Of a stretch of DNA of 64,000 bases, positions 53,931 to 62,286 are shown one piece after another. The stretch is from CAVPKN01 sp963832835 (GTDB lineage: Bacteria > Chlamydiota > Chlamydiia > Chlamydiales > JAAKFR01): positions 1,550,001 to 1,614,000 of the forward strand of contig CAWHVD010000001.1 of the NCBI GenBank assembly GCA_963832835.1. Reading direction: 5' to 3'. The notes below the pieces were generated by a model. The model saw only the letters and a list, made by a program, of their open reading frames with translations. It was not told the DNA's origin and ran no database searches. Within the stretch, counting starts at the first letter, position 1; each line of letters begins with the position of its first letter. Position numbers and translations under genes: made by a program.

Positions 53931-54428
53931 TTAAGCGCGGATACCTGTTCCCGGTTTGGGAGGAGGTGTCGTTGGAGGAGGTTTAGGCATTGTGTCAACA
54001 GATGGCTCGCGTCCTTCGCAAATATCACGGCAAACGGTTCTCCATTTTTCGACAGTCTCTACATAGAGCGGAGCGAAAGCTCGCAAGAGTGAGGGTACGG
54101 CATAAGCCATGTCAATGACACAATGCATCAAGATGAGCTCTTCTTTCACCGCAACACCCACGCCGCCACCAGCCATCTGGCCGCCTAGCATTGAGCCTTC
54201 TAGAAGTTTTTCGTACAGCTTCACTCTAATCTTATCATCCTTGGGCAGTCCATCCAAGAGAGGAGAATAAACATATAGCCTGTCTGAGTTAGGCTCATAG
54301 GTGAGGTGCATCGAAAATTCATCATCGATACCGAGAATACACGTGTTGTTCTCGTCGTATGCCAGCCCCTCTAGGCCAAGCTCTTTCCCGAATTCTTTCA
54401 AATTCTCTTTAGCGTTTTCAAATGACAT
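53931..54428 (-). CDS. Type III secretion chaperone, Slc1 (CT043)-like
   Basis: 165 residues with the small class I chaperone composition: acidic, mixed alpha/beta (YDENNTCILGIDDEFSMHL), and a last helix before a Pro-rich tail (PPPTTPPPKPG). It resembles Chlamydia Slc1 (SycE-like), which escorts early effectors such as Tarp to the secretion machine. Location beside glgX and ssb/pepA supports this. The proline-rich tail is longer than I would expect for the class. Clients in this organism cannot be deduced. Confidence 0.82.
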   Translation of the reverse strand: MSFENAKENLKEFGKELGLEGLAYDENNTCILGIDDEFSMHLTYEPNSDRLYVYSPLLDGLPKDDKIRVKLYEKLLEGSMLGGQMAGGGVGVAVKEELILMHCVIDMAYAVPSLLRAFAPLYVETVEKWRTVCRDICEGREPSVDTMPKPPPTTPPPKPGTGIRA

Positions 54429-54543
54429 GGGTTTCCTTCCTAAAAGCTAAGCTTCCCTATTTTTCAACGTTATAGCACACGCCTCTTATTTTCCAACACG
54501 TTTTTATTGCTTCTTACAAGCGAGACAAGGTATTTGTTGGAGC

Positions 54544-56577
54544 ATGCAGGATCTATTTAAAACAAGCCGCGGTTGTGCTCAACCGTTTGGTGCTACATTT
54601 TTTTCTCATGGGGTGAATTTTGCCCTTTTTTCCAAGCATGCAGACCATGTTTCAATTTGCATTTTCCCGCCTGGCAAGAGCACCCCTTGCTGCGAAATTC
54701 CCCTTAATCCCTCTATCCATAAAACGGGAGATGTATGGCACGTGTTTGTCCATGACCTTCCCAGTGATTATTGTTATGGCTATCGTGTTGCAGGTCCTTA
54801 CAATCTCCAAATAGGACAATGCTTTGACAACCGCGTGATCCTTTTAGATCCTTACGCGAAACAAATTGCAAGTCCACAGCAATGGGGTAAAGAGCGGCCG
54901 CCGAGTAGAAGCTATCCCTACCCAGCAGGTGCTGCCCCTATCGAACCCTTTAACTGGGAGGGAGATGTCCTCCCTAGAATTCCTGCACGAGATCTCATTA
55001 TTTATGAAATGCATGTACGAGGTTTTACGCAAGATCCCTCAAGCGACGTGCAAGACCGAGGCACTTTTTTGGGAATCATCGAGAAAATTCCACATCTTAA
55101 ATCATTAGGTATTAATGCTGTTGAACTCATGCCCATTCATGAATTCAATGAAATGGAAAATCTGTTGAAGGATCCACACACAGGCGAGAAGCTCTATAAC
55201 TACTGGGGCTACTCAACCATCAACTTTTTTTTTCCGATGAATCGCTATGGAACGGGCCGTGAGCATACCCTCACGGAGTTTAAGACACTTGTCAAGGAGC
55301 TGCACGCCCATGGCATTGAGGTCATTTTAGATGTCGTTTACAACCATACCGCAGAAGGCAATGGCCATGGGCAAACCATCTCTTTTAAAGGCTTGGAAAA
55401 CTCTGTTTACTATATGCTAGGTCCTGATGGGACATATTGTAATTTTTCCGGATGCGGCAATACCTTTAACTGCAACAACCCCATTGTTAGGGACTTGATA
55501 CGCGACAGCCTGCGGTACTGGGTAACGGAGACACATGTGGATGGTTTCCGTTTTGATCTCGCGTCCATTTTAACCCGAGGGCAAGATGGGACTCCGCTGC
55601 GCAACCCACCCCTGATTGAAGCCCTCAATCAGGATCCCATCCTAGCCAATACGAAATTGATCGCAGAAGCATGGGATGCCGCTGGACTCTATCAAGTGGG
55701 CAGCTTCCCAGCTTTTGGAAGGTGGGCTGAATGGAATGGAAGGTACCGAGATGATGTGCGCCAATTTATCAAGGGAACCGATGGCAGCTGCGGAAATTTT
55801 GCCACCCGTATTAGCGGGTCGGAAGATCTTTACGGGGAAGATCGTCATCCCTCCCATAGCATCAATTTCATCACCTCACATGACGGTTTTTCACTTGCCG
55901 ACCTGGTCTCATACAATGAGAAGCATAACCGTGCGAATGGAGAAAACAACCAAGACGGCGACAACAACAATATCAGCTGGAATTGTGGTTTTGAAGGGCC
56001 AACTGATGATCAGTCTATCCTCATGCTTCGAGAGCGGCAGCGAAAAAATTTTCATGTAGCCCTCATGATTTCACAGGGCGTCCCCATGATTCTTATGGGA
56101 GACGAGTATGGACACACAAAGCTTGGCAACAACAACACCTGGGGACATGATTCAAGACTCAATTGGTTTCAGTGGGACAATCTCAATAGCAACCCATCCT
56201 TCTACCGTTTCTATTCTATGATGATCCAAATGCGCAAAGCCCACCCGATTCTCACACGCTCACGCTTCTTGGGCCCAAAAGATGTCACATGGCATGGTAT
56301 TGAGCCCCATCAGATCGATTGGAGTGCAGAAAATCGCTTCATTTCGTGTACCCTGCCCGATACACTTAGTAATTATACTCTTTATATCGCCTTCAATGCC
56401 TTCCATGAAGAACTTACTGTTGTTTTACCTGAGCGAGAAAAACCGTGGCACCGTCACGTGTATACCTTCCTCCCCTCCCCGGAAGATATTGTCGCAGAAA
56501 ACGAATCGGTTGAAATCACCTCTCCAAGCTTTACATTCGCGCCCTATTCAGCCCTCATCCTCAAAAGCTATGACTAA
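54544..56577 (+). CDS. glgX: Glycogen debranching enzyme (GlgX/isoamylase type)
   Basis: A 677-residue GH13 isoamylase-type protein that removes alpha-1,6 branches from phosphorylase-trimmed glycogen. An N-terminal CBM48-like domain occupies residues about 10-125. The GH13 barrel shows DVVYNHTAEG, the nucleophile in VDGFRFDLAS, the acid in LIAEAWDAAG, and the transition-state Asp in NFITSHDGFSLADLV. Length fits GlgX. Glycogen metabolism is conserved in chlamydiae, and the divergent chaperone gene lies 115 bases away as in Chlamydia. Confidence 0.95.
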   Translation: MQDLFKTSRGCAQPFGATFFSHGVNFALFSKHADHVSICIFPPGKSTPCCEIPLNPSIHKTGDVWHVFVHDLPSDYCYGYRVAGPYNLQIGQCFDNRVILLDPYAKQIASPQQWGKERPPSRSYPYPAGAAPIEPFNWEGDVLPRIPARDLIIYEMHVRGFTQDPSSDVQDRGTFLGIIEKIPHLKSLGINAVELMPIHEFNEMENLLKDPHTGEKLYNYWGYSTINFFFPMNRYGTGREHTLTEFKTLVKELHAHGIEVILDVVYNHTAEGNGHGQTISFKGLENSVYYMLGPDGTYCNFSGCGNTFNCNNPIVRDLIRDSLRYWVTETHVDGFRFDLASILTRGQDGTPLRNPPLIEALNQDPILANTKLIAEAWDAAGLYQVGSFPAFGRWAEWNGRYRDDVRQFIKGTDGSCGNFATRISGSEDLYGEDRHPSHSINFITSHDGFSLADLVSYNEKHNRANGENNQDGDNNNISWNCGFEGPTDDQSILMLRERQRKNFHVALMISQGVPMILMGDEYGHTKLGNNNTWGHDSRLNWFQWDNLNSNPSFYRFYSMMIQMRKAHPILTRSRFLGPKDVTWHGIEPHQIDWSAENRFISCTLPDTLSNYTLYIAFNAFHEELTVVLPEREKPWHRHVYTFLPSPEDIVAENESVEITSPSFTFAPYSALILKSYD

Positions 56578-57101
56578 ATAGGTAATTTTAAGTTAGATAC
56601 ATCCAAATCCTCTACGATAGGTTCTTGCAAGATAAGTGTATCGGGATCTGCATAGTGGTAGTAAAGCTTTCCATCAGCAAGCCTAATCTGGGCTAGAAAG
56701 GGGTACGAGGGGCGATCGGTATTTTTGTCCCAAAATGCAAGACGAAATGCTACACATTCCTTTTTAAGAGGAGAGCCTGTTTTTCTGCAGTAGCTAGCGA
56801 ACACGGGATCTTTGCAAACTTTATCCAGAAATTTGCAAGAAATGTCTCTCGCCAATTGACGCCCTTCCTCAAGGGTCATTTGTTGTCGGGAAACAAGATT
56901 GAGTGCCCAGATGCCTTGTCGTGCTTCGGCAAGAGAGCCTAAACCACCGTTTAAGAATTCTAATCGATGCTCTCTTGCCAGCGCTTTCCCAAAATTATCT
57001 ACAACATAATAAGGCCGCGTAGCATACGCTGGGCCGACATGAGTTGCTCCCATCAACAAACAGGCCATAAACAACACGACAATCCTACTCATCCCATTCA
57101 T
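56574..57101 (-). CDS. Small exported protein of the RHS-associated family
   Basis: 175 residues. A signal peptide with a cut likely near AYA-TR precedes a mature domain of about 145 residues. Parts of it (GKALAREHRLEFLNGGLG, and the end AQIRLADGKLYYHYADPDT) match the small proteins downstream of the RHS genes at 57554 and 61723, though weakly. GGAGG lies 7 bases upstream of ATG 57101. It ends inside the last bases of glgX on the other strand. Function unknown. Confidence 0.7.
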   Translation of the reverse strand: MNGMSRIVVLFMACLLMGATHVGPAYATRPYYVVDNFGKALAREHRLEFLNGGLGSLAEARQGIWALNLVSRQQMTLEEGRQLARDISCKFLDKVCKDPVFASYCRKTGSPLKKECVAFRLAFWDKNTDRPSYPFLAQIRLADGKLYYHYADPDTLILQEPIVEDLDVSNLKLPI

Positions 57102-57355
57102 GATGTTTCCTCCAGAAGGGTAAAGGGTAAGATTTTACCCGTTATAACACTTTTCATGAAAATTAAATCTTTGACCTCTACCCCCATGAAACTACATTGC
57201 GGCAATCCCACTCCTTTAGAAACCTTGCAAAATTCAGTCAATATCTTGCTTTAATTCAGAAAATTTTGGATTTTGGGTTTTTCGACGGGGCATTTTCACT
57301 CTACTGTATCGGAGAAAGGAAAATAGAAAACTTTAGTTTACGGCTAAGAAAAACT

Positions 57356-57547
57356 TTACGCGGCTATCAAATCTTTTTCACCAGAACACCCTGCATAACC
57401 TGTAAGGTTCAAGTTTCTCGGTTCAGCAAATTCTTTGTTATAACTACTAACAATTCGATCTGACAATTTACAGTAGTGAGGTTCGCGGTAACCAAAAGAG
57501 GTCAATAAACAAAATACAGCACAGAAATAAACGATTTTATGCATCAA
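57356..57547 (-). pseudogene. Truncated copy of the small RHS-associated exported protein
   Basis: 63 codons whose start (FGYREPHYCKLSDRIVSSY, then KEFAEPRNLNLTG) matches the first third of the proteins at 57554 and 61723. It then stops without the middle and C-terminal parts. It lies 6 bases after the full-length gene, so a tandem duplication followed by loss is likely. The 254 bases beyond it to 57102 show no gene. Confidence 0.75.
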
Positions 57548-57553
57548 GAAATC

Positions 57554-58069
57554 TCAATTTCCCATAACTATTCTGCGCGCTTCTTCATAGGGTTCTCTAT
57601 GAAGAGAATAGAACTCTTCTGTGTCAGGGTTATAAGCTCTATAAAGAAGATCTTGATTTTTGCCGATGTACATTAGTGCCACATGTCCATCTCCGGTAAT
57701 TTTCCTTTTTGAATCTTCAAAACCAATAGTCAAATCAATATTACTATAGTCGAATGGAAAATTATGCAAATGAGGTCGGATCTTTTCGTGACAGTTGATG
57801 CGACATAAAAACTCTTCCATCATAATAACATAAAGTCTGCGGGTCTCATCGACATTTAAGGCATCAAAAGATAAAAAATTGAGCGAAATTTCTTGTATGT
57901 CATTCGCCATCGCCCCGCCTAAACCTGTTAAAAACAGTGCACGAGGTTTAGCAAATTCTTTTACATAAGCCTCAATAATTAGATTGGACATTTTGCAATA
58001 GTTCGGCTCACGATAAAAAAAAGAATTAAATAAAATAAACATACCAAGCAAAGAAAAAATCCTATTCAT
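57554..58069 (-). CDS. Small exported protein coupled to the RHS gene, copy 1
   Basis: 171 residues from ATG 58069. The N-terminus is a signal anchor (FSLLGMFILFNSFFY). The mature part includes YREPNYCKMSNLIIEAYVKE, a Cys-containing MEEFLCRINCHEKIRPHL, and HVALMYIGKNQ near the end. The ATG overlaps the RHS stop by 8 bases (ATGAATAG), so translation is coupled. Position and pairing with a polymorphic-toxin-like protein suggest an immunity or accessory role; that is inference. It is closely related to the protein at 61723. The longer frame to 58120 lacks support. Confidence 0.72.
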   Translation of the reverse strand: MNRIFSLLGMFILFNSFFYREPNYCKMSNLIIEAYVKEFAKPRALFLTGLGGAMANDIQEISLNFLSFDALNVDETRRLYVIMMEEFLCRINCHEKIRPHLHNFPFDYSNIDLTIGFEDSKRKITGDGHVALMYIGKNQDLLYRAYNPDTEEFYSLHREPYEEARRIVMGN

Positions 58070-59177
58070 CAAAATACCGTCCTCTAAATTTATCGCCTTT
58101 CTTTTTAATTTCTTCTGCATAAGTTGCTTCTAAAAAGCCATGCGCCTTCAACGGGCAACCTGTTGAAGGCTTAAGGAAATTCATATTATACTGGTTACTC
58201 AATAAACCCACTCCAAAAGCTAAGGGGTTGGTCATCGTCACGACATCTAACATGCTAACATTGTTTTGAGCGGATCTAAAGTAACCTTTGGGAATCAAGG
58301 TTGCAGAACCATAGGAAAGAACATTAATGTGTGGTCTTATCTCGGGCCCGACTAGTCTACCTGTGTTCATGATTTGGGTGCCCCCGCGGCTGTGCACGCT
58401 GCTGGTGAAGAGGTGGTTGGGATCGTCTCGGAGCTTCTCTTGGTAGTAGTTGGCGCACATTTTATTGTACGAGGTGGGCATTCCCATTTTGGAAAGTCCA
58501 CTGTTGATAAGATCCATCACTAAGCCGTTTGTGCCATGGTACATCAAATCCACCTGAACGCCTCCATGGGTTTGTGAAATATACTCTGCTTGTTTGACAG
58601 CATCGGTTTTGTGGGTGAGCATTCCATTTCCATGTGTGTAGGAGTGGCCGGGAGTGGTTCGTCCAGGGATTGTGATCACTTCGTTTGCTGCGGAGCGGTA
58701 GCGGCTCGGGCCACGAAACTCCCCTCCTGGCTGGGGGTTGTAATAGCGTCTTCCAAAAAAGACGAGGCCGGTCTCTTCATCGATGCGCTTAGAGGAAAAG
58801 CGCCAGGGTGAGAGGGTGCTATCTGTCTGCTCTTGGCCAAATGCGGTGTAGCGGTAAGATTCGATGGGTTTTTGTGTGCTGGGAGAGATGAGGGTGACGA
58901 CACATCCTCGATGATCATGAATGGGAATATAGGGCTTACTGTCGATTTCATAGAGAACAGCGGCTCCAATCTCTGCACCTAATCCCTCACCTAATACTCT
59001 AAGCTCACGTATGCGATCGTACTCATCTACTGTTCCTATCTCGTTGTTCCCATCCCAGAGGTAACGAATCGTTTTCTGTTTATATCCTCTGAGATAGGTG
59101 GTTTTGGAGAGGCGGCGATGGAAGGGGTCATAGGTATATTCTGTTTTTTTGTCCCCTTCTTCAACAGCTATCAGGCG
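58062..59177 (-). pseudogene. RHS/YD-repeat protein, 3' part of an intron-split copy
   Basis: About 370 codons homologous to the protein at 62231. It starts at RLIAVEEGDKKTEYTYDPFH, just after the group II intron, and ends with the shared C-terminal domain. About 85 residues are missing inside, where the RHS core should end: the chain jumps from RRYYNPQPG to GEFRGPSRYRSAANE. The open frame runs upstream through intron RNA, so a start placed within the intron (near 59330) is an artefact. The 5' part at 61315-61593 has a nonsense codon, so this copy cannot make the full protein even after splicing. Confidence 0.82.
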
Positions 59178-59218
59178 TTCGGGTAAGAAAGCCACGTTAC
59201 CGTGGCTCCCTCCCCTAA

Positions 59219-59252
59219 GAACCGAACGTGCGAGTTTCCCCGCATTCGGCTC
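59219..59252 (-). ncRNA. Group II intron domain V
   Basis: On the minus strand this 34-base hairpin runs GAGCCGAATGCGGGGAAACT, then CGCACGTTCGGTTC. It has the canonical stem, GAAA tetraloop and two-base bulge position of domain V, the catalytic core. Confidence 0.92.
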
Positions 59253-59317
59253 AAGCACTTGTAAGACCCCTTTTATAGAATCCGGCTTTTCAATGATTTC
59301 GGTGTCCCATTCCTCTT

Positions 59318-60766
59318 CTAAACAGCACATGGGACACTTTTCCTTTGTGCCCTTTTCTCAAAATAGGTAGTCCATTCTTCATCATAGGGATTTGCTTTTC
59401 CCCTGATAAGAGTGTGGCGCCTAATCTGTGTTGAGGAAGCAAGATATTGTTCTCTGACTTTTCCTTGCTTTGTCTTTGTGGCAAACACCCATTTTTTGCT
59501 AGCATGGAAGTATCTTTTTGTTATCCATCGTTTGCTTTTGTTGGGATGTTGCTGCCTTGCCCATTTCCACAGCAATATGAAGACATAATGGTCGACCTTT
59601 TCGAATACCTTTCTGCTGACGATATATCGATGGTAGTTGCACCAGCCCCTGATGATCGGATTGATCTTCTTAATGAGCTTTGGTGCTTCTCTTCGGTGGC
59701 GTTTTATCGTTGCTCTCAACTTCTCCTTTAAGCTTGATTGTGATTTCTTGGAGGGAGTTGTTAGTAACTTTTCCCCATACTTGCGTGTATTTTGACCAAG
59801 AAAATCAAACCCTTCGTTGATATGGGTAATTCGGGTCTTCTCTTCGGAGATTTGAAGTCCTCGCTCTGCTAAGAAGTATTTGATGGCCGGTAGGACTTCT
59901 TCTTGAAGCAGGTCTTTGCTTTTGCCGGTGACTATGAAGTCATCGGCATATCTGCAAAGATGTACCATCTTGCGATTCTTATGTCCGGGTTTGTCCCCGA
60001 ATCTCTCCTTTAGCATCTTTTCAAGACCATCAAGGGTTAGGTTGGCAAGCGTTGGTGACGCGATACCTCCCTGAGGAGTACCTCCTTTAGTGGGGAAGAG
60101 TCTCTTCCCTTCCATAAACCCTGCTTTCAGCCACTTTTGGAGTATAAACTTGTCCATAGGGACATTTTCTTTAAGCCAATTGTGGTCTATTTCATCGAAA
60201 CATGATTTTATATCTGCTTCCAAGATCCATTGTGGAGAGCCTTTGCGACGTAGGATATGAAATATATATCCAATAGCGTCTTGTGCGCTCCTTTTAACTC
60301 GGAAACCATAGGAATGTTCATCCGCGCGTGTTTCTGCAACTGGATCTAATGCTAATAGGTGACAAGCTTGGCTTGCTCTGTTGAGCATTGATGGTATGCT
60401 GATAGGGCGCATTTTTCCATTCTTCTTCGGGATATAGATCCGCCTGAGTGGTAATATCTTAATATCCTGTTCTAAATCATGGACGGCTTGAATCTTCTGC
60501 TCCGGAGTTGTCCATATAATGCCATCAACTCCAGGTGTTTTATGTCCTTTATTTGTGGTTACTCGCCTAACTGCATGCAGTCTGGCTGATAGGGATTTGG
60601 TCAAAAGCCTTTGTAAGTTTTTGACTTGTCGAAATGCATTATTCTTAAGAGCCTTCACGATACGTGTTTGTAATCTTCGCACAGTTTCTTCTACTTGGGA
60701 CCAATTGGTTGTATCCCAGTAGATTTTCCTGTAAGGATTCGCGTCAACAGTTTGAGCTGTCATCAT
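59318..60766 (-). CDS. ltrA: Group II intron reverse transcriptase/maturase, frameshifted at C-terminus
   Basis: 482 residues. The RT domain includes IYIPKKNGKMRPISIPSML, GGTPQGGIASPTLANL and the catalytic YADD in LCRYADDFIVTG. The maturase X domain includes INPIIRGWCNYHRYI. It copies and splices the intron RNA. The end of the chain reads EKRAQRKSVPCAV and then stops. The next frame reads KCPMC at the same spot, the usual start of a zinc-finger/HNH-type ending. Loss of one A in AGGAAAAGTG would explain this. RT and maturase cores are intact. It lies inside intron domain IV. Confidence 0.9.
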   Translation of the reverse strand: MMTAQTVDANPYRKIYWDTTNWSQVEETVRRLQTRIVKALKNNAFRQVKNLQRLLTKSLSARLHAVRRVTTNKGHKTPGVDGIIWTTPEQKIQAVHDLEQDIKILPLRRIYIPKKNGKMRPISIPSMLNRASQACHLLALDPVAETRADEHSYGFRVKRSAQDAIGYIFHILRRKGSPQWILEADIKSCFDEIDHNWLKENVPMDKFILQKWLKAGFMEGKRLFPTKGGTPQGGIASPTLANLTLDGLEKMLKERFGDKPGHKNRKMVHLCRYADDFIVTGKSKDLLQEEVLPAIKYFLAERGLQISEEKTRITHINEGFDFLGQNTRKYGEKLLTTPSKKSQSSLKEKLRATIKRHRREAPKLIKKINPIIRGWCNYHRYIVSRKVFEKVDHYVFILLWKWARQQHPNKSKRWITKRYFHASKKWVFATKTKQGKVREQYLASSTQIRRHTLIRGKANPYDEEWTTYFEKRAQRKSVPCAV

Positions 60767-61314
60767 ACACTTTGCCTTTGTGGCTCCATCTTACAAATTT
60801 CTCGTGATCAAGCACCTGATGGAAGTCTGCTCGCTTTCGCGCAAGGAATAATCCTTTATCCCTCTCATTACAAAAGGGCGTTAGCTTTCTCCATCATCAT
60901 TACCCGCATGCCTGTCGTCTTTCCTTGCGGAAAGATTTCCCTCGTAGGAGGTTTACGGGTTTACCACGTTCCGCACAGATTCTATATGGAAGGTTAGGCT
61001 CCACCTACTACACCGGCAGTTCTTCATCTGCGGACTCGAACTAGACAATCGAATCTCCTGACTGCGTACCATTTTGGTTAAAGCCTATCAGCACTTTTGG
61101 CTTCTTCGACCTAACGATGCTTATAGTGATTTACTTTTGTTAGCCATACTTCCTCTCTAGCTCCTCTTATCCATAGTGCTAGGATAAGGGCTACATTGTC
61201 CCGAGAGCTTAGCACCCCTGAATTACTTCAGACGCACCTCCCGGTAGAGTCACAAAGCAGAATTTGTGGTTGTTGTTTTGCAACAACAAGAATCTGTGCG
61301 ACCTCGTGTCGCAC

Positions 61315-61593
61315 GTCGAGATTGTCGTAGAAGTAGGTTCTTGCACCATCTGAGATCAGGTTGCCGCAAGGATCGTAAGTATAGGCTGTTTCTCCATCAT
61401 GGGTCACTTGACACAATGAATTGATGGCATACTCATGGGTATCTTTTTTGAGGCGGTTGTGTAGCGAATCATAATGGTAGATATGCTCATCTTCTTGGGT
61501 CAATTGTTCGAGATCGTCATGGGTGTGGTGACGGTTTGCTTTTCCAAGGGTGTCCTAATATGTGTAATGGATGAGGTTCCCTACGGGGTCGTA
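61315..61593 (-). pseudogene. RHS gene 5' exon remnant
   Basis: Homologous to 63543-63853 of the intact RHS copy from YDPVGNLIHYTY to the DNLD before the intron. A CAG-to-TAG change makes a stop right after HYTY (about 61558). Homology ends abruptly at 61593. The shorter frame at 61503 begins with TTG and reads into the intron; it is not a real gene. Confidence 0.8.
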
Positions 61594-61722
61594 CGGAGTT
61601 CAAGTCACGGGGATTGACGGCCGATCAGCCTTTATGCAGCATACTGGAAAATCCCCGATAAAGCTGAGCTCAGCCCAAGAGAATGACAAAAGAGGAACCG
61701 AACCTTTTTTCTTAATCCTGAC
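61594..61722. other. Unassigned spacer
   Basis: Sequence unrelated to the RHS copies, between the broken RHS 5' end and the small exported-protein gene. It contains TTCAAGTCACGGGGATTGAC but no gene or clear structure. Confidence 0.4.
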
Positions 61723-62286
61723 TCAATTCCCCACGACTATTCTTAGTGCCTCTTCATAGGGTTCTCTATGAAGTGTGTAGAATTTTGTGATTGGATCATA
61801 AGCTTCATAATAAATGGTATGATTTCTCCCAATAAATATCATCGCAACGTGACCATCTCTTAGGGTACGTCCTTCGGAATTGATAAAACTAATATTTAAT
61901 TTGATATTTTCATCTACAAAAGGGAAATTATGTAAAAAAGGGCGGATTTTTTCATTACAATTGATGCGGTGCAAAAACTCCTCCATCATTTCTATATACA
62001 AAACACGAGCCTCGTTCACATCGATCGTATCAAAAGATAAAAATCTAAGAGTAATTTCTTGAATATCATTCATCATTGCCCCCCCAGAGCCAGAAAGCAT
62101 CAATCGACGTGGTAGGACAAATTCTTTGATATAGTTTCTAACAATGTGGTCCGACATTTTACAGTAGCTGGGCTCTCGGTAACCAAAAGAGCTCAATAAG
62201 CACAAGAGAGGGAATAAGTAACTAATTTTGCTAATTAAAATATTTTTGTTTAAACTCACGACCTTTCCTTTCAATTTCTTCTGCAT
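61723..62286 (-). CDS. Small exported protein coupled to the RHS gene, copy 2
   Basis: Up to 187 residues and closely related to the protein at 57554 along its whole length (YREPSYCKMSDHIVRNYIKE, DGHVAMIFIGRNH). The ATG used by copy 1 aligns with an ATT here, so translation must start at ATG 62286, inside the RHS gene, or at a rare ATT near 62235. Either way it overlaps the RHS 3' end and is probably coupled to it. A signal anchor follows (ISYLFPLLCLLSSFGY). Accessory or immunity role is inferred from the pairing. Confidence 0.72.
   Translation of the reverse strand: MQKKLKGKVVSLNKNILISKISYLFPLLCLLSSFGYREPSYCKMSDHIVRNYIKEFVLPRRLMLSGSGGAMMNDIQEITLRFLSFDTIDVNEARVLYIEMMEEFLHRINCNEKIRPFLHNFPFVDENIKLNISFINSEGRTLRDGHVAMIFIGRNHTIYYEAYDPITKFYTLHREPYEEALRIVVGN

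Larger units (their letters stand above)
59178..61314 (-). mobile_element. Group II intron inserted in an RHS gene (about 2.1 kb)
   Basis: The 5' end on the minus strand is GTGCGACACGAGG at 61314, fitting the GUGYG consensus, directly after the RHS codons for DNLD. The 3' end lies at 59177-59178, after domain V (59219-59252) and a domain VI-like hairpin with a candidate branch A about 7 bases from the end. The 3' exon resumes at the next RHS codon (RLI). It contains the RT gene at 59318-60766. The 5' 540 bases show no other gene and should hold domains I-III. The intact RHS copy at 62231 shows the empty site. Confidence 0.9.

Noticed and set aside
58062..59330. Complete RHS gene starting at 59330
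   Set aside because: The first 50 codons are intron RNA, including domain V; the exon begins near 59177.
61228..61503. RHS N-terminal gene starting at 61503
   Set aside because: It starts with TTG, lies inside a broken exon and ends in intron sequence.
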